DNA of 64,000 nt from Xenoacremonium recifei (GCA_012184525.1 WOFQ01000087.1:1-64000); one strand, 5' to 3'; numbered from the stretch's first letter, positions 46,075-58,413 are shown. Program-made: numbers and translations. Notes: generated from the sequence alone by a model not told the origin.

Positions 46075-46119
46075 TGGGCTGCGTCATCACTGATTTAGGA
46101 TGTTTAAATCAGCAGCCCA
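46075..46119. repeat. Nested hairpin with two perfect 8-bp stems
   Basis: Outer arms TGGGCTGC (46075-46082) and GCAGCCCA (46112-46119) enclose inner arms CTGATTTA (46090-46097) and TAAATCAG (46105-46112), with a one-sided 7-nt bulge and a 7-nt loop. It lies 37 bp from the preceding inverted repeat. Confidence 0.65.
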
Positions 46120-46610
46120 TATGGCCAGTGACCCCAATCTCAGACGTTCTTTGCTATATCCTATGGACGAACAGTAATATCTCCAACTGACCACACTAAT
46201 GAGCGCCGAATAATGATATGCCCGTAACAACCAGATAGGCATTAGATTTGTTGTCCAAATCATGATTTAGAAATGATTGCGAATTATGGCTAAAAGAATT
46301 TATCCTTATAATTACTGCATTAAATTTCTTTTACAATACTTAAGCCGAGGAATGCTGCACGCGAGACTCTTCTTTTAGAAAGATCACATGAATTAATTTA
46401 TATTTTAGGCCTTCTCGTGTTTGCTCGTGTGGGATAGATATTGGAGTTCTCTGGTGGCAGCGACATTTCAACTTTACTGGTATTTAAGTATTTGGGATGG
46501 GCTTCCGTTAGGCTAACAATACCAAGTAATTGCATGGCAATTTTCAGCTCTTCATTTAAGACTGGTCGAGTTATCAATATCTCACTGTACAGTTTGTGGG
46601 ATCATCACAA

Positions 46611-47625
46611 CTAACTGTCAAAGGCTCTGCTCATGCCTGCCTCACCATAGGTGAGGGCATATAGGAACGGCCTTCCAACACAGACTAGGCTCGCGCCGAG
46701 GCACATAGCCTTTAGCACATCAGAACCCCTTCGAAACCCGCCATTAACAATGATCTCCATCTGTGACACTATTTCTGGGCAATTTCTGTGGATTTCAAGG
46801 AGCACTGGAATGGCTGGAGACGATGTATCCAATACTCTGCCACCATGATTCGAAAGAAAGATCCCGGCACAGCCTACCTGCGTTGCTCTTCTGGCATCTT
46901 CAGGGAATTGTACGCCTTTGAGTATGACTGGCAAGTCTGTTTGCCTGATAATCCTTTCGATATCTTCCCAAATGACGTTCGGATCAATAACAGTATTGGC
47001 AGGCGGCGGTGCTCCTCGAGTCCATGTTCCATCCAGTCCATTGAATGGCTTGGTATGGACTATCTCCCTCTTGTTCAATACGGGAGAGTCCACTGTAATG
47101 ACCAGAGCACTTGCTTTTGCAAGATTGGCAAATTTGAGTAGATGGTCTGTTTGATTTCGATCTCGTTGGATGTAAACCTATTCCAAAAAGGGAGCATTTG
47201 GCTTCATAGCATCTACAACTTCTAGAACAGAGTAGGAACCCATAGAAGGGATGATCGGAGGCACCCCGTTAGCTTGATAAGCTTTTGCGATTGCTAGCTC
47301 TCCCTCCGGATGCGTTAATTTGGCAGATGAGGTAGGAGCAACGAGAATGGAGCACGATATCGTTCGACCCAAAAAAACAGGTCCTCAAGTCCAGTCCTTC
47401 AACAACCTTCAATATTCTCGGGCGAAACATGATGTCTTGTAGATAGGTTCTGTTCCGGGTATAAGATATGTCATCTTCGGTTGCTGATGAAATATACATT
47501 CTAGCTTTCTCAGAAAGGAATTGTTCTGCAATGTATTTAAACTGCGAAAGGCTGCTGATAGAATGCGGATGAGGTCTTTGAACGGGATTATCTCTTTTGG
47601 AAGGCCCCTTGCATTCTGAGGTCAA
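46611..47625 (-). pseudogene. FMN-dependent 2-hydroxyacid dehydrogenase, decayed
   Basis: The minus strand reads SLSQFKYIAEQFLSEKARMY, TYLQDIMFRPRILKVVEGLD, then after a frameshift GRTISCSILVAPTSSAKLTH-PEGELAIAKAYQANG. It continues RDRNQTDHLLKFANLAKASA, LVITVDSP, TDLPVILKGVQFPEDARRA, GIFLSNHGGRVLDTSSPAIP and IIVNGGFRRGSDVLKAMCLG. These are the FMN barrel and catalytic landmarks of the lactate dehydrogenase/oxidase (Cyb2-like) family, including catalytic His in SNHGGR. The frameshift falls in a run of seven A (47371-47377), so a read error is possible there, but a TAG at 47178-47180 also interrupts the frame where QVYIQRD is expected. No ATG precedes the first exon in frame (the frame opens on TTG at 47625). 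Confidence 0.78.
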
Positions 47626-50345
47626 GTTATTATTGTCCCCGCCAACAAACCTAATCTACCAACCTCATCTTTTTCTCTTCTCCTAAATACTGCAGTACCA
47701 ATTGCGGACTGTGTATTTTATTATAAGTAATACTCTCCTCGGTTCCCATGTGGTGTTTGATAATGCATGCTCCACCTGGATGGCTTTCTTCGAAGCTTGT
47801 TTCTGCGAAGCTCCAAAAGTCCTACACAGCGCCATTTAAGACAGCCATCCTGGACTTTATTGTGTTGAGAAATTTCTGCATATGAAACTGTGGAGGGTTT
47901 CGGTATAGTCGAGAATGAAGATCGAAATAGCGAATTGCAAGAAAGAGAATTTACCGGACCAAGGAATCAATCATCTTTATCACCTGCACTGTGGCGGATA
48001 TACCTATACGCGAAAGGTATTCCTCCTTTCCGGTCTAACTGTCTAATGTTTTGACTGGAGCTCAGAGTATCTGCAGAGAGATTTAAAACGACCTCGTCTT
48101 ACAACTATACAACATCATTAAGCCCGGGGAACACATCTTGTCGCTGCAACTGTAGCCCAGCTTTCGGAAATCCCATCTACTATCACCTAATGCAGTAGCT
48201 TTTATAAATTATCAATTTCTTTACGTAGTGGTCATCCCTGGTGACGAACAGAATCAGGGAGCATCGATCACAGCCTCGGAGTTTCTGAAAACTTAATTTT
48301 GGAGTCCGATGCTAGATAGATCAAAAATAGGAAAGATTAAACAGTGAATGGGCCTTGCTGCAACGATACGACAAGCTTAGTTTTGACCCAGACAGCTAAA
48401 AATGACTTACCATTTATTTGAAAATTGTCCAGTGAGCTTGGACTCTCGGAAAAAAAGAGGACAGACCGGACTTCCGATAAAATATGTGCGGGCATTTTCC
48501 GCAATCCTCCACCTTATCACCACCTGTCGGACATACTAGATAACTCACGTGCAACAATGTGACAGGATCATGTCTTAAATGGATCACCGTGATCAAGGGA
48601 TACTACGATCACAACAATACAACGATCCCGTAAAAACACATCAGGTATATAGACCACATCTACGCACACCAAAATAGTCTACTTAGCTACCCAGCTACCA
48701 ATATAACTTAGTTACTACAACCTACTTGTGCATCACCTGACATAACCCTTCTATTATCTACGCGCAGTACAACGTGCTTATCCTTCTAGCCAACAAGGAA
48801 TCATAGGCTGCGTCGTACCTACACTATAGGTAGAAAGCCAGGTCGTTGCAACTACGGCACGCAAAAGTAGAATACGCACTCCGTGAGCGGCTGAGTGATA
48901 ATGTTTTACATATGGGCTGAATATGACCAATCATAATATTAACTTAATTAAATTTATGTACTTTTTTTACTTAAACAGTAAGTAAAAAAGAAAGACTTCG
49001 CTGATTTACATAGCCCAGTCGTGGGAGACTAATGAGGCATCAGGGAGAGGACAGCGAGCCACACGTATAAGCACATTTAAGTGGTCAACCGAGCAAATTG
49101 CGGGAAGGCCAGAGATCAATACAGTCATCTTACACCCCCCAACTATTAGCACCAAGGTTACCGTACATCACGACTGCTCCTCAATTGAGACAGCTGCTTC
49201 ACTTCCCGCACTACCCCTGCCGGTCTCTACACTAGATTGGGGATTTGGGCGGAGCCCCGTAGTACTGTCCATGTATTTAACTAGCTGTATGAGGAACCTC
49301 CGACGAGAGGTTGCTCTTCCATTGGTCCTGATTACCTTGGTTCCTCTTTGAACCAATTAATGAGGACTGTTTGAGGGTGCATATAGATCACGCTGTCCCG
49401 TCCCACAAAGCCCTGCTGAAAACTGATTAAGATCTGACAGACGCCCCAGGAACCACAGAAACCAGACTCAGGCACCTGTAGAATTGTTCCAAGGCACAGC
49501 TCAATTTCGTTTTCCCTCCCGTTCGAGTTTGTTTTGCTACGTTATGGAATACACCGAAAACAGAGTCTTAGCCGCAGTACCACGTGACCCCTACCGCTCC
49601 GATGAGATATGTGTCATGTATCAATTACGCAGTCAAAATTGTTAAATGTATGATATCAAATATGTGTTCAAAAGAGCCCGATTCGAGGCCATTGATTGAT
49701 ATGTTATATTGCTTTGTGGTATGTGTTTTTGGTAAGGGGCATGTTGTGCGGTGTTATGTACCTAACCCCTTCGTTGCTTAGTTACACAACCGGGCCCGTC
49801 TCTTCCGTCTGACAGCGCGATTGATATCCTAATCCGCCACAACTAGCACAGGATTGTTGACCAACTTGACTGTCAGCTAATCAGCTGATCGATCAAATGA
49901 TTAGCTAATCCCTAACTGATCCGTCTTCAAAAGAGGGTCGATCAGCAGCTAGATTCTCTCTCTTTCAAACCAGTACGGCCTCCATTATCTCTTTCTTGTA
50001 CGAGTTGGTTCCCTCCAATCAATAGACCGGTCCTGCCTCTTCAATCCGCTCCCCTAGCCCGACAATGCCTCCACCGTACCCCGACAACAACAAATAACAG
50101 ATGTCTATTACAGGGAAATGTGCCTTCTAACGTTGACTTCCTGCCTAAGGAGCTCTATATGTGCTGGTCCGTAGACTCGCTAAAGCCACCGAGTCAGTAA
50201 ACCTTTCCACTTCTGTCAAGGTTGCACGAGCATTGACCAAATTCCTCACAGTCCAGCTTCAGGGGCAGTTTGGTCGGCTTCTTGGGCGTTCACATATGGC
50301 GCAAACTCGTATATCAGGTTGTTCAAAAAAACTTTCCTCCCATTT
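47626..50345. other. 2.7-kb intergenic region
   Basis: No gene is supported; frames are under 75 codons. Two inverted repeats are visible: TTTTTTACTTA (48963-48973) with TAAGTAAAAAA (48979-48989), and GCTAATCA (49876-49883) with TGATTAGC (49898-49905), the latter in a stretch rich in GATC and AGCT words. They may be ends of small decayed transposons. Confidence 0.45.
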
Positions 50346-51749
50346 TCATCCTTCTGTAGCTGGTGCTACTTCAACATGAGTAGTGGATGATCCTAATTCA
50401 TGTACTTCATACCCGTCGCCCACACTGCCATTATTCGTGTGTTGATACCGCACCCAATTATTGTCGACTTCATTTCCGATGTCGGATTTTGTCCTAGTAA
50501 AGAGGATGCTTTCATTACCGAGATCCCTCAGCCTGGATGTAGTGTCTCCCGTTGATATACCGTTGCTCGGCGTCGTCACGGCCACCGACGACTTCTTGTT
50601 TAATGTAAGGGTGCTTTTGAGTCTGCGTGAACTTCTATATCGACTTGAAGCGTAGTCTGGGTTGGAGCGGCGGGGACGTAGTTTGATGTCTAGGAAGAGC
50701 ATGCGCATTACCGGAATCGATGCCGCCATGATGGTGACGGCGCCTTCAGTGATACCCGACATAAGAAGGCCCACGCCAGTGGCTACAAAGAGCAGGCCAC
50801 GTTGTAAGAATCCATACATTGGAATGGTATAAATGCCATGGGATAGGACACTTACGGGTCCCAGCTGGGCTACTGAGGGCGAATAATTTGGCACACTTGA
50901 CGGCTGCGGCGGCACCGGCACTAGAACTTCGGTCAGAACAATACGATGTATAGAGATTCTAGGAGAACACTTTCAAGATACCAAAAGTTAAAGCAATCCC
51001 AACGCCAATTTTCTCCCGTGTCTGCATAGAGAGCTTCCATATAATAAACCATGGTAATACGCAGAGCAGAATATCCATTGCCCCGGAGAACGCTGCTCAT
51101 CGTAATCAGCAATACAGGAGAACTTAAAGACTCGCGGTATCTTACCTCCAGCGAAAATATTATAGTAGATAGCAACTCTAGGGTCCCAACAAGTCCCAGG
51201 CATACTCCTGTTCCATACCTTTTCTACCGGGGTGCATTTGACGAACGAAAAGATTATGACTAAGTTCATTAGAATATTCATCACCACAACGCCTACCCAC
51301 AGAAGTTTATTCATCCAGCCATCAGTGAGTCGTATCAGAGTCAAGGCGAAGGACGTTTTGCTCCATGCTGCCGCAAAGACAGCAAAAATGCCGATGATCG
51401 TTCCCACCAGGCCGATGGCGGGTAAGTTTTCAGGATTAACATGCTGTAACTCCTTGCCCAAACCCAGCTTGACCTGGTAACCAGCGAGGGCGGCTGCAAT
51501 CGCAAGGCTTATCTGATAGTAAAAGAATCTCAGGTTCGTATGTTCTTGTAACTCTGCACCCGCTGATACGAGCGGACTTAGCTTCGGAGTTCTTACCCAT
51601 GCGGCTATAAGGACATAGTCGTCCCACCAGAACCCCCGGCCACGAGCGATCTTGCAGTACAAGCGAAGGCCCAGAAAAACTGCGGCGGCGCCAGTCAAGG
51701 AACTGCACACTGCGATCAGAATGGGGCCTAAGTTTGGAGACTGCGACAT
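50346..51749 (-). CDS. Rhodopsin-domain integral membrane protein (PTH11-related)
   Basis: Exons begin at ATG 51749 (MSQSPNLGPILIAVCSS) and use introns 51513-51596, 51094-51145 and 50783-50855. A further junction near 50930-51000 is unresolved. The protein shows the family order: short extracellular N-terminus, TM1, LRLYCKIARGRGFWWDDYVL, IAAW, TM2-3, AAAWSKTSFALTLIRLT, WVGVVVMNILMNLVIIFSFV, KCTPVEKVWN, PGTCWDPRVAIYYNIFAG, then after splicing AFSGAMDILLCVLPWFIIWK and TREKIGVGIALTFGIL. A tail of about 120 residues is polar (RRSNPDYASSRYRSSRRL). Seven membrane spans are expected. Such proteins resemble the fungal GPCR-like PTH11 group, whose ligands are mostly unknown. At the third junction the frame GILK must change to AGAAAAVKCAKLFALSS; no clean splice does this, so a small indel is possible. 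Confidence 0.75.
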
Positions 51750-52024
51750 CGTAGCAACATCCTTTCTAGAAGGCAGCAAATATGAGAAAGGGAAACAAAG
51801 GGAAAAGAAGGGAAAAGTGCGGATGACGAGCATTTGTGATCTGTGGGGATGGGCTATTATAAATGAGAGACTGGTCATTGGGCCATTGTTAAGTGGAAGG
51901 AAAACACTGAGAAATTGTTATTGCGTCTAGACCATGAAAGCCCCCGCGATGGCTTGAACCTTAGGATGGATTATGACCATTAATTTTTCACTAGTGACAT
52001 TCGTCCTAGTTGGGAGGGTTGCGT

Positions 52025-53789
52025 CTAAAATAGTCGCCTTTTGATGCTCTGGAATCCCAGGTAAACCAGGAATCTGATATGAACGATATATTCACAGCTG
52101 AGGGTTTTGTTCAAATCCCCACCAGCCATGACAGGCGCCTCTACTGGGTCGTCGCAACACGTAGCAGTCCGCACGTCGTTGGACTCAATACCACCTAAAC
52201 TCTCATGACCCAAAGATCTAGCAACGGAGAGGCAGAGTTTCCGTACCAGCAAGGCGTAGCCCCAGGTGTGAGGTGGAGGCCAGTAGCGTAAGCCACGCTA
52301 AAAGTGGCAACAAATGAGATCGTAGACGCAGATCGCCAGAAGAACGTTGACGCCCGCATTTACCCAGGCCATCTTCGAGACAACGGTTAGCTTCTGGAGC
52401 CGGGTATCATCGGCCCGCTGCTCCATTTCGTCGATGATGCCCATCAGCTTCACACTTTTGACCTTATGGAGAATCTCCGACGTGATTGACCAACGTGCAT
52501 CCCGTTTCTGCACGAACTGCACCTAGATTGAGTGCTAAAGCAAGTTGAGTGCATGCATAATCGGGAGAAAGACTAGCATGGACAGGATAGCTGCGGCCGA
52601 GCTAGTCTATCCAGGAAACACAACTATGCCGCACATTCAACCCAGGATTTGTATGGGAGCATAGGACTCGAACTCTTGGACTTGTTGCGTGTCAAACTCA
52701 ACAAGGCTAATAATGGAGACATCGGTTGCTTTCCGGTTTAGGAGAAGGGGGAGTTCTTTATCGTAAACATCGCATACTAGCCTAGCCTTAATCTTTGCTC
52801 CAGCTTTCTTCAGTGCAAAAGCGGCTTGCGTGGTAACAATGGTATCAGTCAAGCTGAGTAGAAAGAAAAAGATGATGCTACGGGCATTCATCTGCAGGGG
52901 CAAGCAAGAGCCAGGGCAGGCTGAATTTGCAGCCAAAATCGAGGAGCTCAAATATCAAGGCCATGACATACTTGCTGAAGCAGTGGTTAAATATGAGGGC
53001 CCAGAACACGGGAACTGAAGTCCCCTCCTGATCAAGTACTAAACTGTCGACGAGATGGTCTGTGGAAGGCAACATGTTCTTCGGGTAATAAGGTAAGTCC
53101 TCATCCCAGAGACGTGACAAAAATCCACGTTTTATCAAGTATCCTAACCAAGGGAATGTACATTGGTAGAAAACATTTTCGAATTCGTCCTGCTCGTGTG
53201 TTGTCATGCGCTGCCCCTTGGGGTCTGGGCAAAGCTCAAGATCGCTGATGAAGGTCGCTAGATACGCTCCCATATATGCCAGAATCATCTTCGAGAAAGG
53301 AGGTTGAGCAAGCAATAATTGACCATACAGAGTACTGATGACAGCGAGATAGTAAGAAAGACGTGCGACGCGGAAGCGATTGGCGAGGAGGCCATGACTC
53401 GTGAAGAGGCAAGTAATAAGGAAGATAACGAAGCCATACTTGTCGATGTTTGTGTGAATATATCTGGCTCGTGTAGTAACTCGAATCGTTCTCCGTCTGC
53501 CAAACTGAAAAGCAAACCGCAAGCCAAGAACCCTTGGGAGAACTGTATCATGAAACAATCAGCGAATCGCACGAGATTATAGAGTGTGAGTGAGTTTTAC
53601 CAGAGATACACAAACAGGCGGCGACAGGGCCTTGGGATCAGATCTAAGACATTGGTGTCGAGCTCGCAATAAAGGCCACAAGATAGTACAAGCAAAAGAT
53701 GAAGGTAACGCAAGCAGGTATGGAGTAGAGATACCAGAGAGACGGTCCCACGAGAACCACGGAACTTCAAATTCTGAGATTACCTCCAT
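52025..53789 (-). pseudogene. ABC-C (MRP-type) transporter remnant
   Basis: Only the first half of an ABC-C transporter is left. N-terminal membrane segments run from 53789 (CTILWPLLRARHQC), then VIFLITCLFTSHGLLANRFR, SYYLAVISTLYGQLLLAQPP. The linker reads CTFPWLGYLIKRGFLSRLWD-EDLPYYPKNMLPS. TM-domain pieces follow: KIKARLVCDVYDKELPLLLN-RKATDVS, SITSEILHKVKSVKLMGIID. A further piece lies near 52250 (SGLHLTP-like). Frames change at least three times. Neither Walker A nor the LSGGQ signature appears before 52025, so both ATPase domains are missing. Confidence 0.7.
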
Positions 53790-54174
53790 GATTCGGAGTC
53801 TGACCTGTACAATAGTACCAGAATTCAGACCCTCAATCTAGAGGCTTATTTTTTTTAAATTACGTGACAGAACACTCGGTGATATGCATACTATCTGCAG
53901 ACAGTCGGTACCAGGGGTTACGTCGATGTTAATTAAATGCAACCCTATCCTAAAATGGAAAATCGGTGTGTATTAGATTTTCATTCTCTGTCTTCCATTT
54001 CAGGCTTGTACTCCCAGTCTATGCGTTAAGCAGCATAAAGGTCGATTTTCTTAGAAATTCGCCATCGAAGCGAGAGGATGATGCTCCCTATTCAAAATCG
54101 GCGAACTCAGCCAAGATAATTGACACGGAGCCCGGAAGTTATATATTCAGGTAACTTAGATTAAGCGATCGACA

Positions 54175-55097
54175 TTCGAGTCAACAACCAAATATTTGGG
54201 TCATCATCCCGCCGACAGTCGTAAGCCAATCTCATACACTCCGGTATCGCAGCCGCTATGCTATCACACGCGATGTCGTTCAGAATGTGGCCATGAAAAC
54301 TAGAGCAAAATAATTTCCAGGACCCAAGGGCTGGGGAACCGGTGTCAATAATAGCATTGACTAGAACAACGGCGCCTCGCCATCGAACGCGTTGTGGGAG
54401 TCAAAAGCATGTTCCTTTAACATATGATTTACCAGTACTGGTAGATAGTATCCAGCGCAACTTTCTCCCACAAAATAAATAGGAAGCGAGGCTCTTTGTG
54501 GAAAGACCTTTCGAAAGAAGACACCGAGGAAGAAAATAATATCGAAAGCAGGCTTGGAATCATTTTCTGAGTAGGATGATCTGGCCGTGGTAGTGGATAA
54601 GCCGGTACCGGCTAGTTGATCAATGAAGAGTGTAGAAGCGTTGTTGGTCCAACTGTGCGGATTTATACGAGCCTCCTGGGCCTTTGTGCGATTTTAGTGA
54701 CGGTGCATTCAACATGTGGCACACCAACATGAAGGTCGCATACCCGTTCAGGCACACGATCACGGGATCGTTTTCAGGATCATTGCGGCTATCAAAGAAC
54801 CAATAGAACAAGCACCTGTTATCTGCGACGTATATGGTACCTATCCCCTGGTTCTCGCCTTTGAATTTGCAGATCCTTCCATCTTGTTCTTTCTTCGTGA
54901 AACTCCCGCGGCGGAAGTATGAGTGATCTTCGACCCCATGCAGAATTTTCTGACGTGACACTTCCGTACGATGCTTTGATATCCACAAAGATTTGTGCAT
55001 TTCTGGGCAACACCAGAGTACCTAGCGCAAAGGGAAAGATAAAAAAATATGAACCAACACGATGACCTTGTTCTGACTGAGAAGCAGGAGATGTCAT
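54175..55097 (-). pseudogene. Serine carboxypeptidase (S10) no. 1, decayed and truncated
   Basis: The minus strand reads VGSYFFIFPFALGTLVLPRN (hydrophobic start, likely signal), then GRICKFKGENQGIGTIYVAD-NRCLFYWFFDSRNDPENDPV, typical of the S10 N-terminus. It continues NAPSLKSHKGPGGSYKS, LFIDQPAGTG-like, LPIYFVGESCAGYYLPVLVN with the catalytic-Ser motif GESxAG intact, and AAAIPECMRLAYDCRRDD. The frame changes several times and the catalytic Asp and His third is absent. The normal WLNGGPGxSS motif is disrupted (VCLNGYATF). S10 enzymes are acid exopeptidases, secreted or vacuolar. Confidence 0.72.
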
Positions 55098-55432
55098 ATG
55101 AAAGAAGGTCTGCGAGAACGGGTAGACAATAGGGTCGTGGAATGGTGTTCGTATCCGATACTAAGGCGACCCATGGTTTTCAACGGCCGATTGTCATTCT
55201 CTACTTGCCGATGTTGGTCGCTTTTCCGCCGATAGTCTGTGATCATCCTGAGCGGCGAATAGGGTATCTTGGGTGGTGCGTATTCTAAATAGGGAATTGT
55301 AGACGAATAACGTCTTTGTAGGCAGGTAATATGCTGACAAGCTTTTGTCCCATTCGAGGTGAAACGAAGGTCTTTAGATTACTACTCAAAGACTGGTGTG
55401 TTCTTCTTTTACATTCCTTTACAGCTACAGGT

Positions 55433-56778
55433 TTAATGTGGGAACGATGTATGGTTCTCCATGTATGTAGACAAGCATGTAATGGCTGCCACCACAAGCG
55501 CTTCGATTCCTGTTCGAACAGTTGGCTGGATGGTAAGCGCGAAAAGCGGACTGTGGTTCAAGGGTATGCTCTGCAGCCGCCCTTTCTTTTCACGCTTATC
55601 CCAATCTTCAGGGTCGTGACCACGTAAGAACCAGAAGCAAGAAGGACGATTTATTGCAACGGTAAGGTTATTGAAGTCCTCGCTCGCTGGAACCATTTAC
55701 ATAGCTGGGTTATGTTTGTCTCCAAAGAAGCTTGCGAAACTCTCGTTTATCTTCGATGTGACATCTTTGTCGTTTTGCTGTAGGGGTTGCCGAGACGGTG
55801 TGTTCCAAGATAGACCTATGGGACTGTTCGAGGCCTGACACTCTTCGTGAACAACCCTCCTAATCGCATCGAGCATGACCGTTTGGTACTGCGGGATAAC
55901 GCTCCCCGTGTTGACTTTCAAGACGGCTCTGTCGGTAATGGTGTTTACGGCGCCAAGCGCAACCACCGCAAGCTCTGCAGAGAGGACTTTGCGGATGACG
56001 ATGCCTTGTAGCCGGACCACAATGTGACTTTCCAAAAGCACAGGATCAACAGTGTGCTGCGGCGAACTGCCATGACCACCGCGCCCGAACACCGTTATTT
56101 TCACCCTGTCTGTACCAGCCATGATGAGGCCTGACTTGGTGTTGATAGATGCCGCACGATCCCAATAGACATTTTGCTCGAGTATAACATCGGGGAAAGG
56201 ACAATTGTATTTGGTATAAAGGCCGTCCTCTATCATTTGTCGGGCCCCTGCAGCCTTTTACTCGTCCGGCTGAAAAAGAAATACGACGCTTCCTAACCAT
56301 GTCTCCGGATAAGATAAAAGGGCCTCGGCAGCTACCAATAAAGCAGTGACATGTATATCATGGCCACAGGTGTGCATTGTTGGCTTCAATAGACCGTCCT
56401 GGTCTCTCGTTTCTTTGTGCAGGCATACGCTAGTCCCTTCAGCTCTTTCACCAGAAGAGCATCCATATCTGCTCGAAGGAGAACGGTCCTGCTCTGGCCA
56501 TTGAAAAAAAGAGCGATGATCTCGTTATCACCAATGCCTGGTGGATTTCTAGTTCCGCGGATAATTTTCCGCGCCTCTGTACAACTAAAGCCGCCGTTTC
56601 GTGTTCTTGCCATGATAACTCCGCGTTCGAATGATTTTTCATATAGATCTCTTCGTACGATTGATAATTGGGCGAATGCAGCTCCAACAACGCCTTGAAT
56701 GGAGAAACCATATGCGTTAATTGCTTTTTTCCGGTCTCGTGTGAAATCAATCCGTTGAATGACTGTGGTGGCTGGCAA
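55433..56778 (-). pseudogene. M20-family amidohydrolase, decayed
   Basis: Pieces in order: NHSNAELSWQEHETAALVVQ, then in another frame GIGDNEIIALFFNGQSRTVL-LRADMDALLVKELKGLAYA, then MHTCGHDIHVTALLVAAEAL (the metal-binding C/H of M20D enzymes), FLFQPDE-stop, ARQMIEDGLYTKYNCPFPDV, FGRGGHGSSPQHTVDP (dimerisation domain) and VPASEDFNNLT to the C-terminus. A TAA replaces the second Glu of QPDEE, a catalytic/metal position, and a second TAA follows HNPAM. At least two frameshifts lie upstream. Intact members hydrolyse N-acyl amino acids such as hippurate or IAA conjugates. It sits between two carboxypeptidase relics, so the cluster was peptide/amide-degrading. Confidence 0.78.
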
Positions 56779-57389
56779 AGTGATTGGGATCAGAGTGAAG
56801 TTTCAGGACAGCCATGCATTAGGTGAATTCTCGTCTTCAGATCAGGTTATGGTGCTCATAGTCTGAGCGTCTTTAATTCCCTACTGCAAGCGCAAAGCTA
56901 TTCGTTTCCAGGTTTTGGTCTCTGTACGTACCCAAACGGCGCTTCTCCTACGTGAGGAATGCATAACGAACAAGCATTGCTTTGTTAGGGCGACGGGAAC
57001 GCGCTTGGTGGCGCTATCAAGACCGCGATAGAGTCCGAAAGCGATGAGTGATAAGTTGCGCATAATGCGACGATAAATGTCCCCAGGCCTGTATTTTCCC
57101 TATTGTCAAACGCCGTCGCCTTCTCGGTAATGCGCGTAGACCTCCGCAGCGGCCTTTTGGTTCCAGTTTTCCTTTCGTCGTTTCTAGCTCACTGTATGTC
57201 GATACTAACTGTGCCAAGAGAGGGCTTACACGGGAGCACTTATTCAATCGAAGCCCGCCGAATGGGGATGAAATATGTGCTGAAAGTGAAGGCCTGGCTG
57301 GCTATGTACATCTTGGTGAGCCTCTAGAACACACTCCCTATAATGAAATCACATTCTGACAGCCTCTTGCATACGATAGGAACAGTCAT
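56779..57389. other. Unassigned stretch with overlapping short frames
   Basis: Open frames exist on both strands (minus MRNLSLIAFGLYRGLDSAT; plus VMRVDLRSGLLVPVFLSSF), but neither matches a family I recognise and they overlap each other. Confidence 0.3.
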
Positions 57390-58413
57390 TTGTCTCTTTG
57401 GGCTTTTGAAGCCGCAACGATCCCGAACATGACCCCGTAGTGCTATGGATGACCAGTTAGGAAATAACCAAAATTACTAACATCTTTGCATATCAATCAC
57501 GATAATATGTCACTGACAAGAAGCAGAGGGCCAGGCGGTTCAAGTACTGGCACAGGAGCCTTAGTCGAGCTGGGACCATGTTTGATCCGAGATGCCGGTC
57601 TATGGTTGGAATAACAATGCAACCCATTTTTATAGAGTAAGTATGGGCAGAGTTTAACCCAGAGACTGGGATTGACACTGGTGAATAGTCAGCCTGCTAG
57701 AGTCGGCTATTCTTACAGCAGCAAAGCGGTTACATCAGTCGACGAAGCTACCGACGATATGCAGCAATACCTTCGCGTTTGGTTTAAACCGCCCTAAATT
57801 GCAAAACCTATCCTTTTTCATTGCTGGAGAGTTTTTTGGGGGTACCTAGGTGCCAAAGCTGGCGGATCGAATCTTAGAATAGGACAATCGCCAATAAGCC
57901 AGGCCGTGCTGTCTACGTCAGACCCTGAGTTTTCCAAGATCAACTTACAAAGGATTATGCGGGGGAATACACAAGTCATCCAAGCTCACTGGTGGAAAGG
58001 GTTTTATGATACTGGATGTGCGGCCAGAGCCGGTTATTCATACCTCAATGTGTGCGACAAGTCAGGATCAGGCCAGACATTGCGAGACACTTTTAGTTTT
58101 TTGCAACGACATCAAATACGACCAGGCCGTGTGCTCCAAGGACTGGTTTTGCAATTCTCCCGGGGCCCGATATTGGATCCAGAATATGCCGTGGAATGGA
58201 CTGGCTGGCTTTCGGGCCGCAGAAGAGCGGTCCTGGATAGTCGATGGCAAGGAATCGGGCTCATTTAAAACTTGGTCTCATCTTTCGTTCGTTGAAGTGT
58301 TTGATGCTGGCCATATGGCCCCTGTGAATAAGAGTGCCGAGATCCCCTCACTGATTAATAATTTCATGGTCAAGGGGAGCGTAGTCTACGACTTTCGCAA
58401 CTTACTTGAGTAA
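57390..58413 (+). pseudogene. Serine carboxypeptidase (S10) no. 2, active site mutated
   Basis: The plus strand gives SRNDPEHDPVVLWMT (57415-57460), a probable intron with a TTACTAAC branch site, GGPGGSSTGTGALVELGPCL, another intron, then IFIDQPARVGYSYS (DQP motif) and KLQNLSFFIAGEFFGGT-stop-VPKLADR. Late exons read SDPEFSKINLQR and YDQAVCSKDWFCN. The C-terminus is GLAGFRAAEERSWIVDG, FVEVFDAGHMAPVNKS (catalytic His motif HMAP). The nucleophile motif GES(F/Y)(A/G)G reads GEFFGG: the Ser codon is TTT at 57832-57834, one C-to-T step from TCT. A TAG follows at 57847-57849, and there are several frame changes. It is transcribed opposite to S10 no. 1 and is a separate copy, since both contain their own active-site region. 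Confidence 0.75.

Larger units (their letters stand above)
45368..46610. other. 1.2-kb intergenic region with a hairpin cluster
   Basis: No gene is recognised; a 72-codon frame at 45460-45678 is weak. The notable content is the pair of hairpins annotated at 46001-46038 and 46075-46119. Confidence 0.45.
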
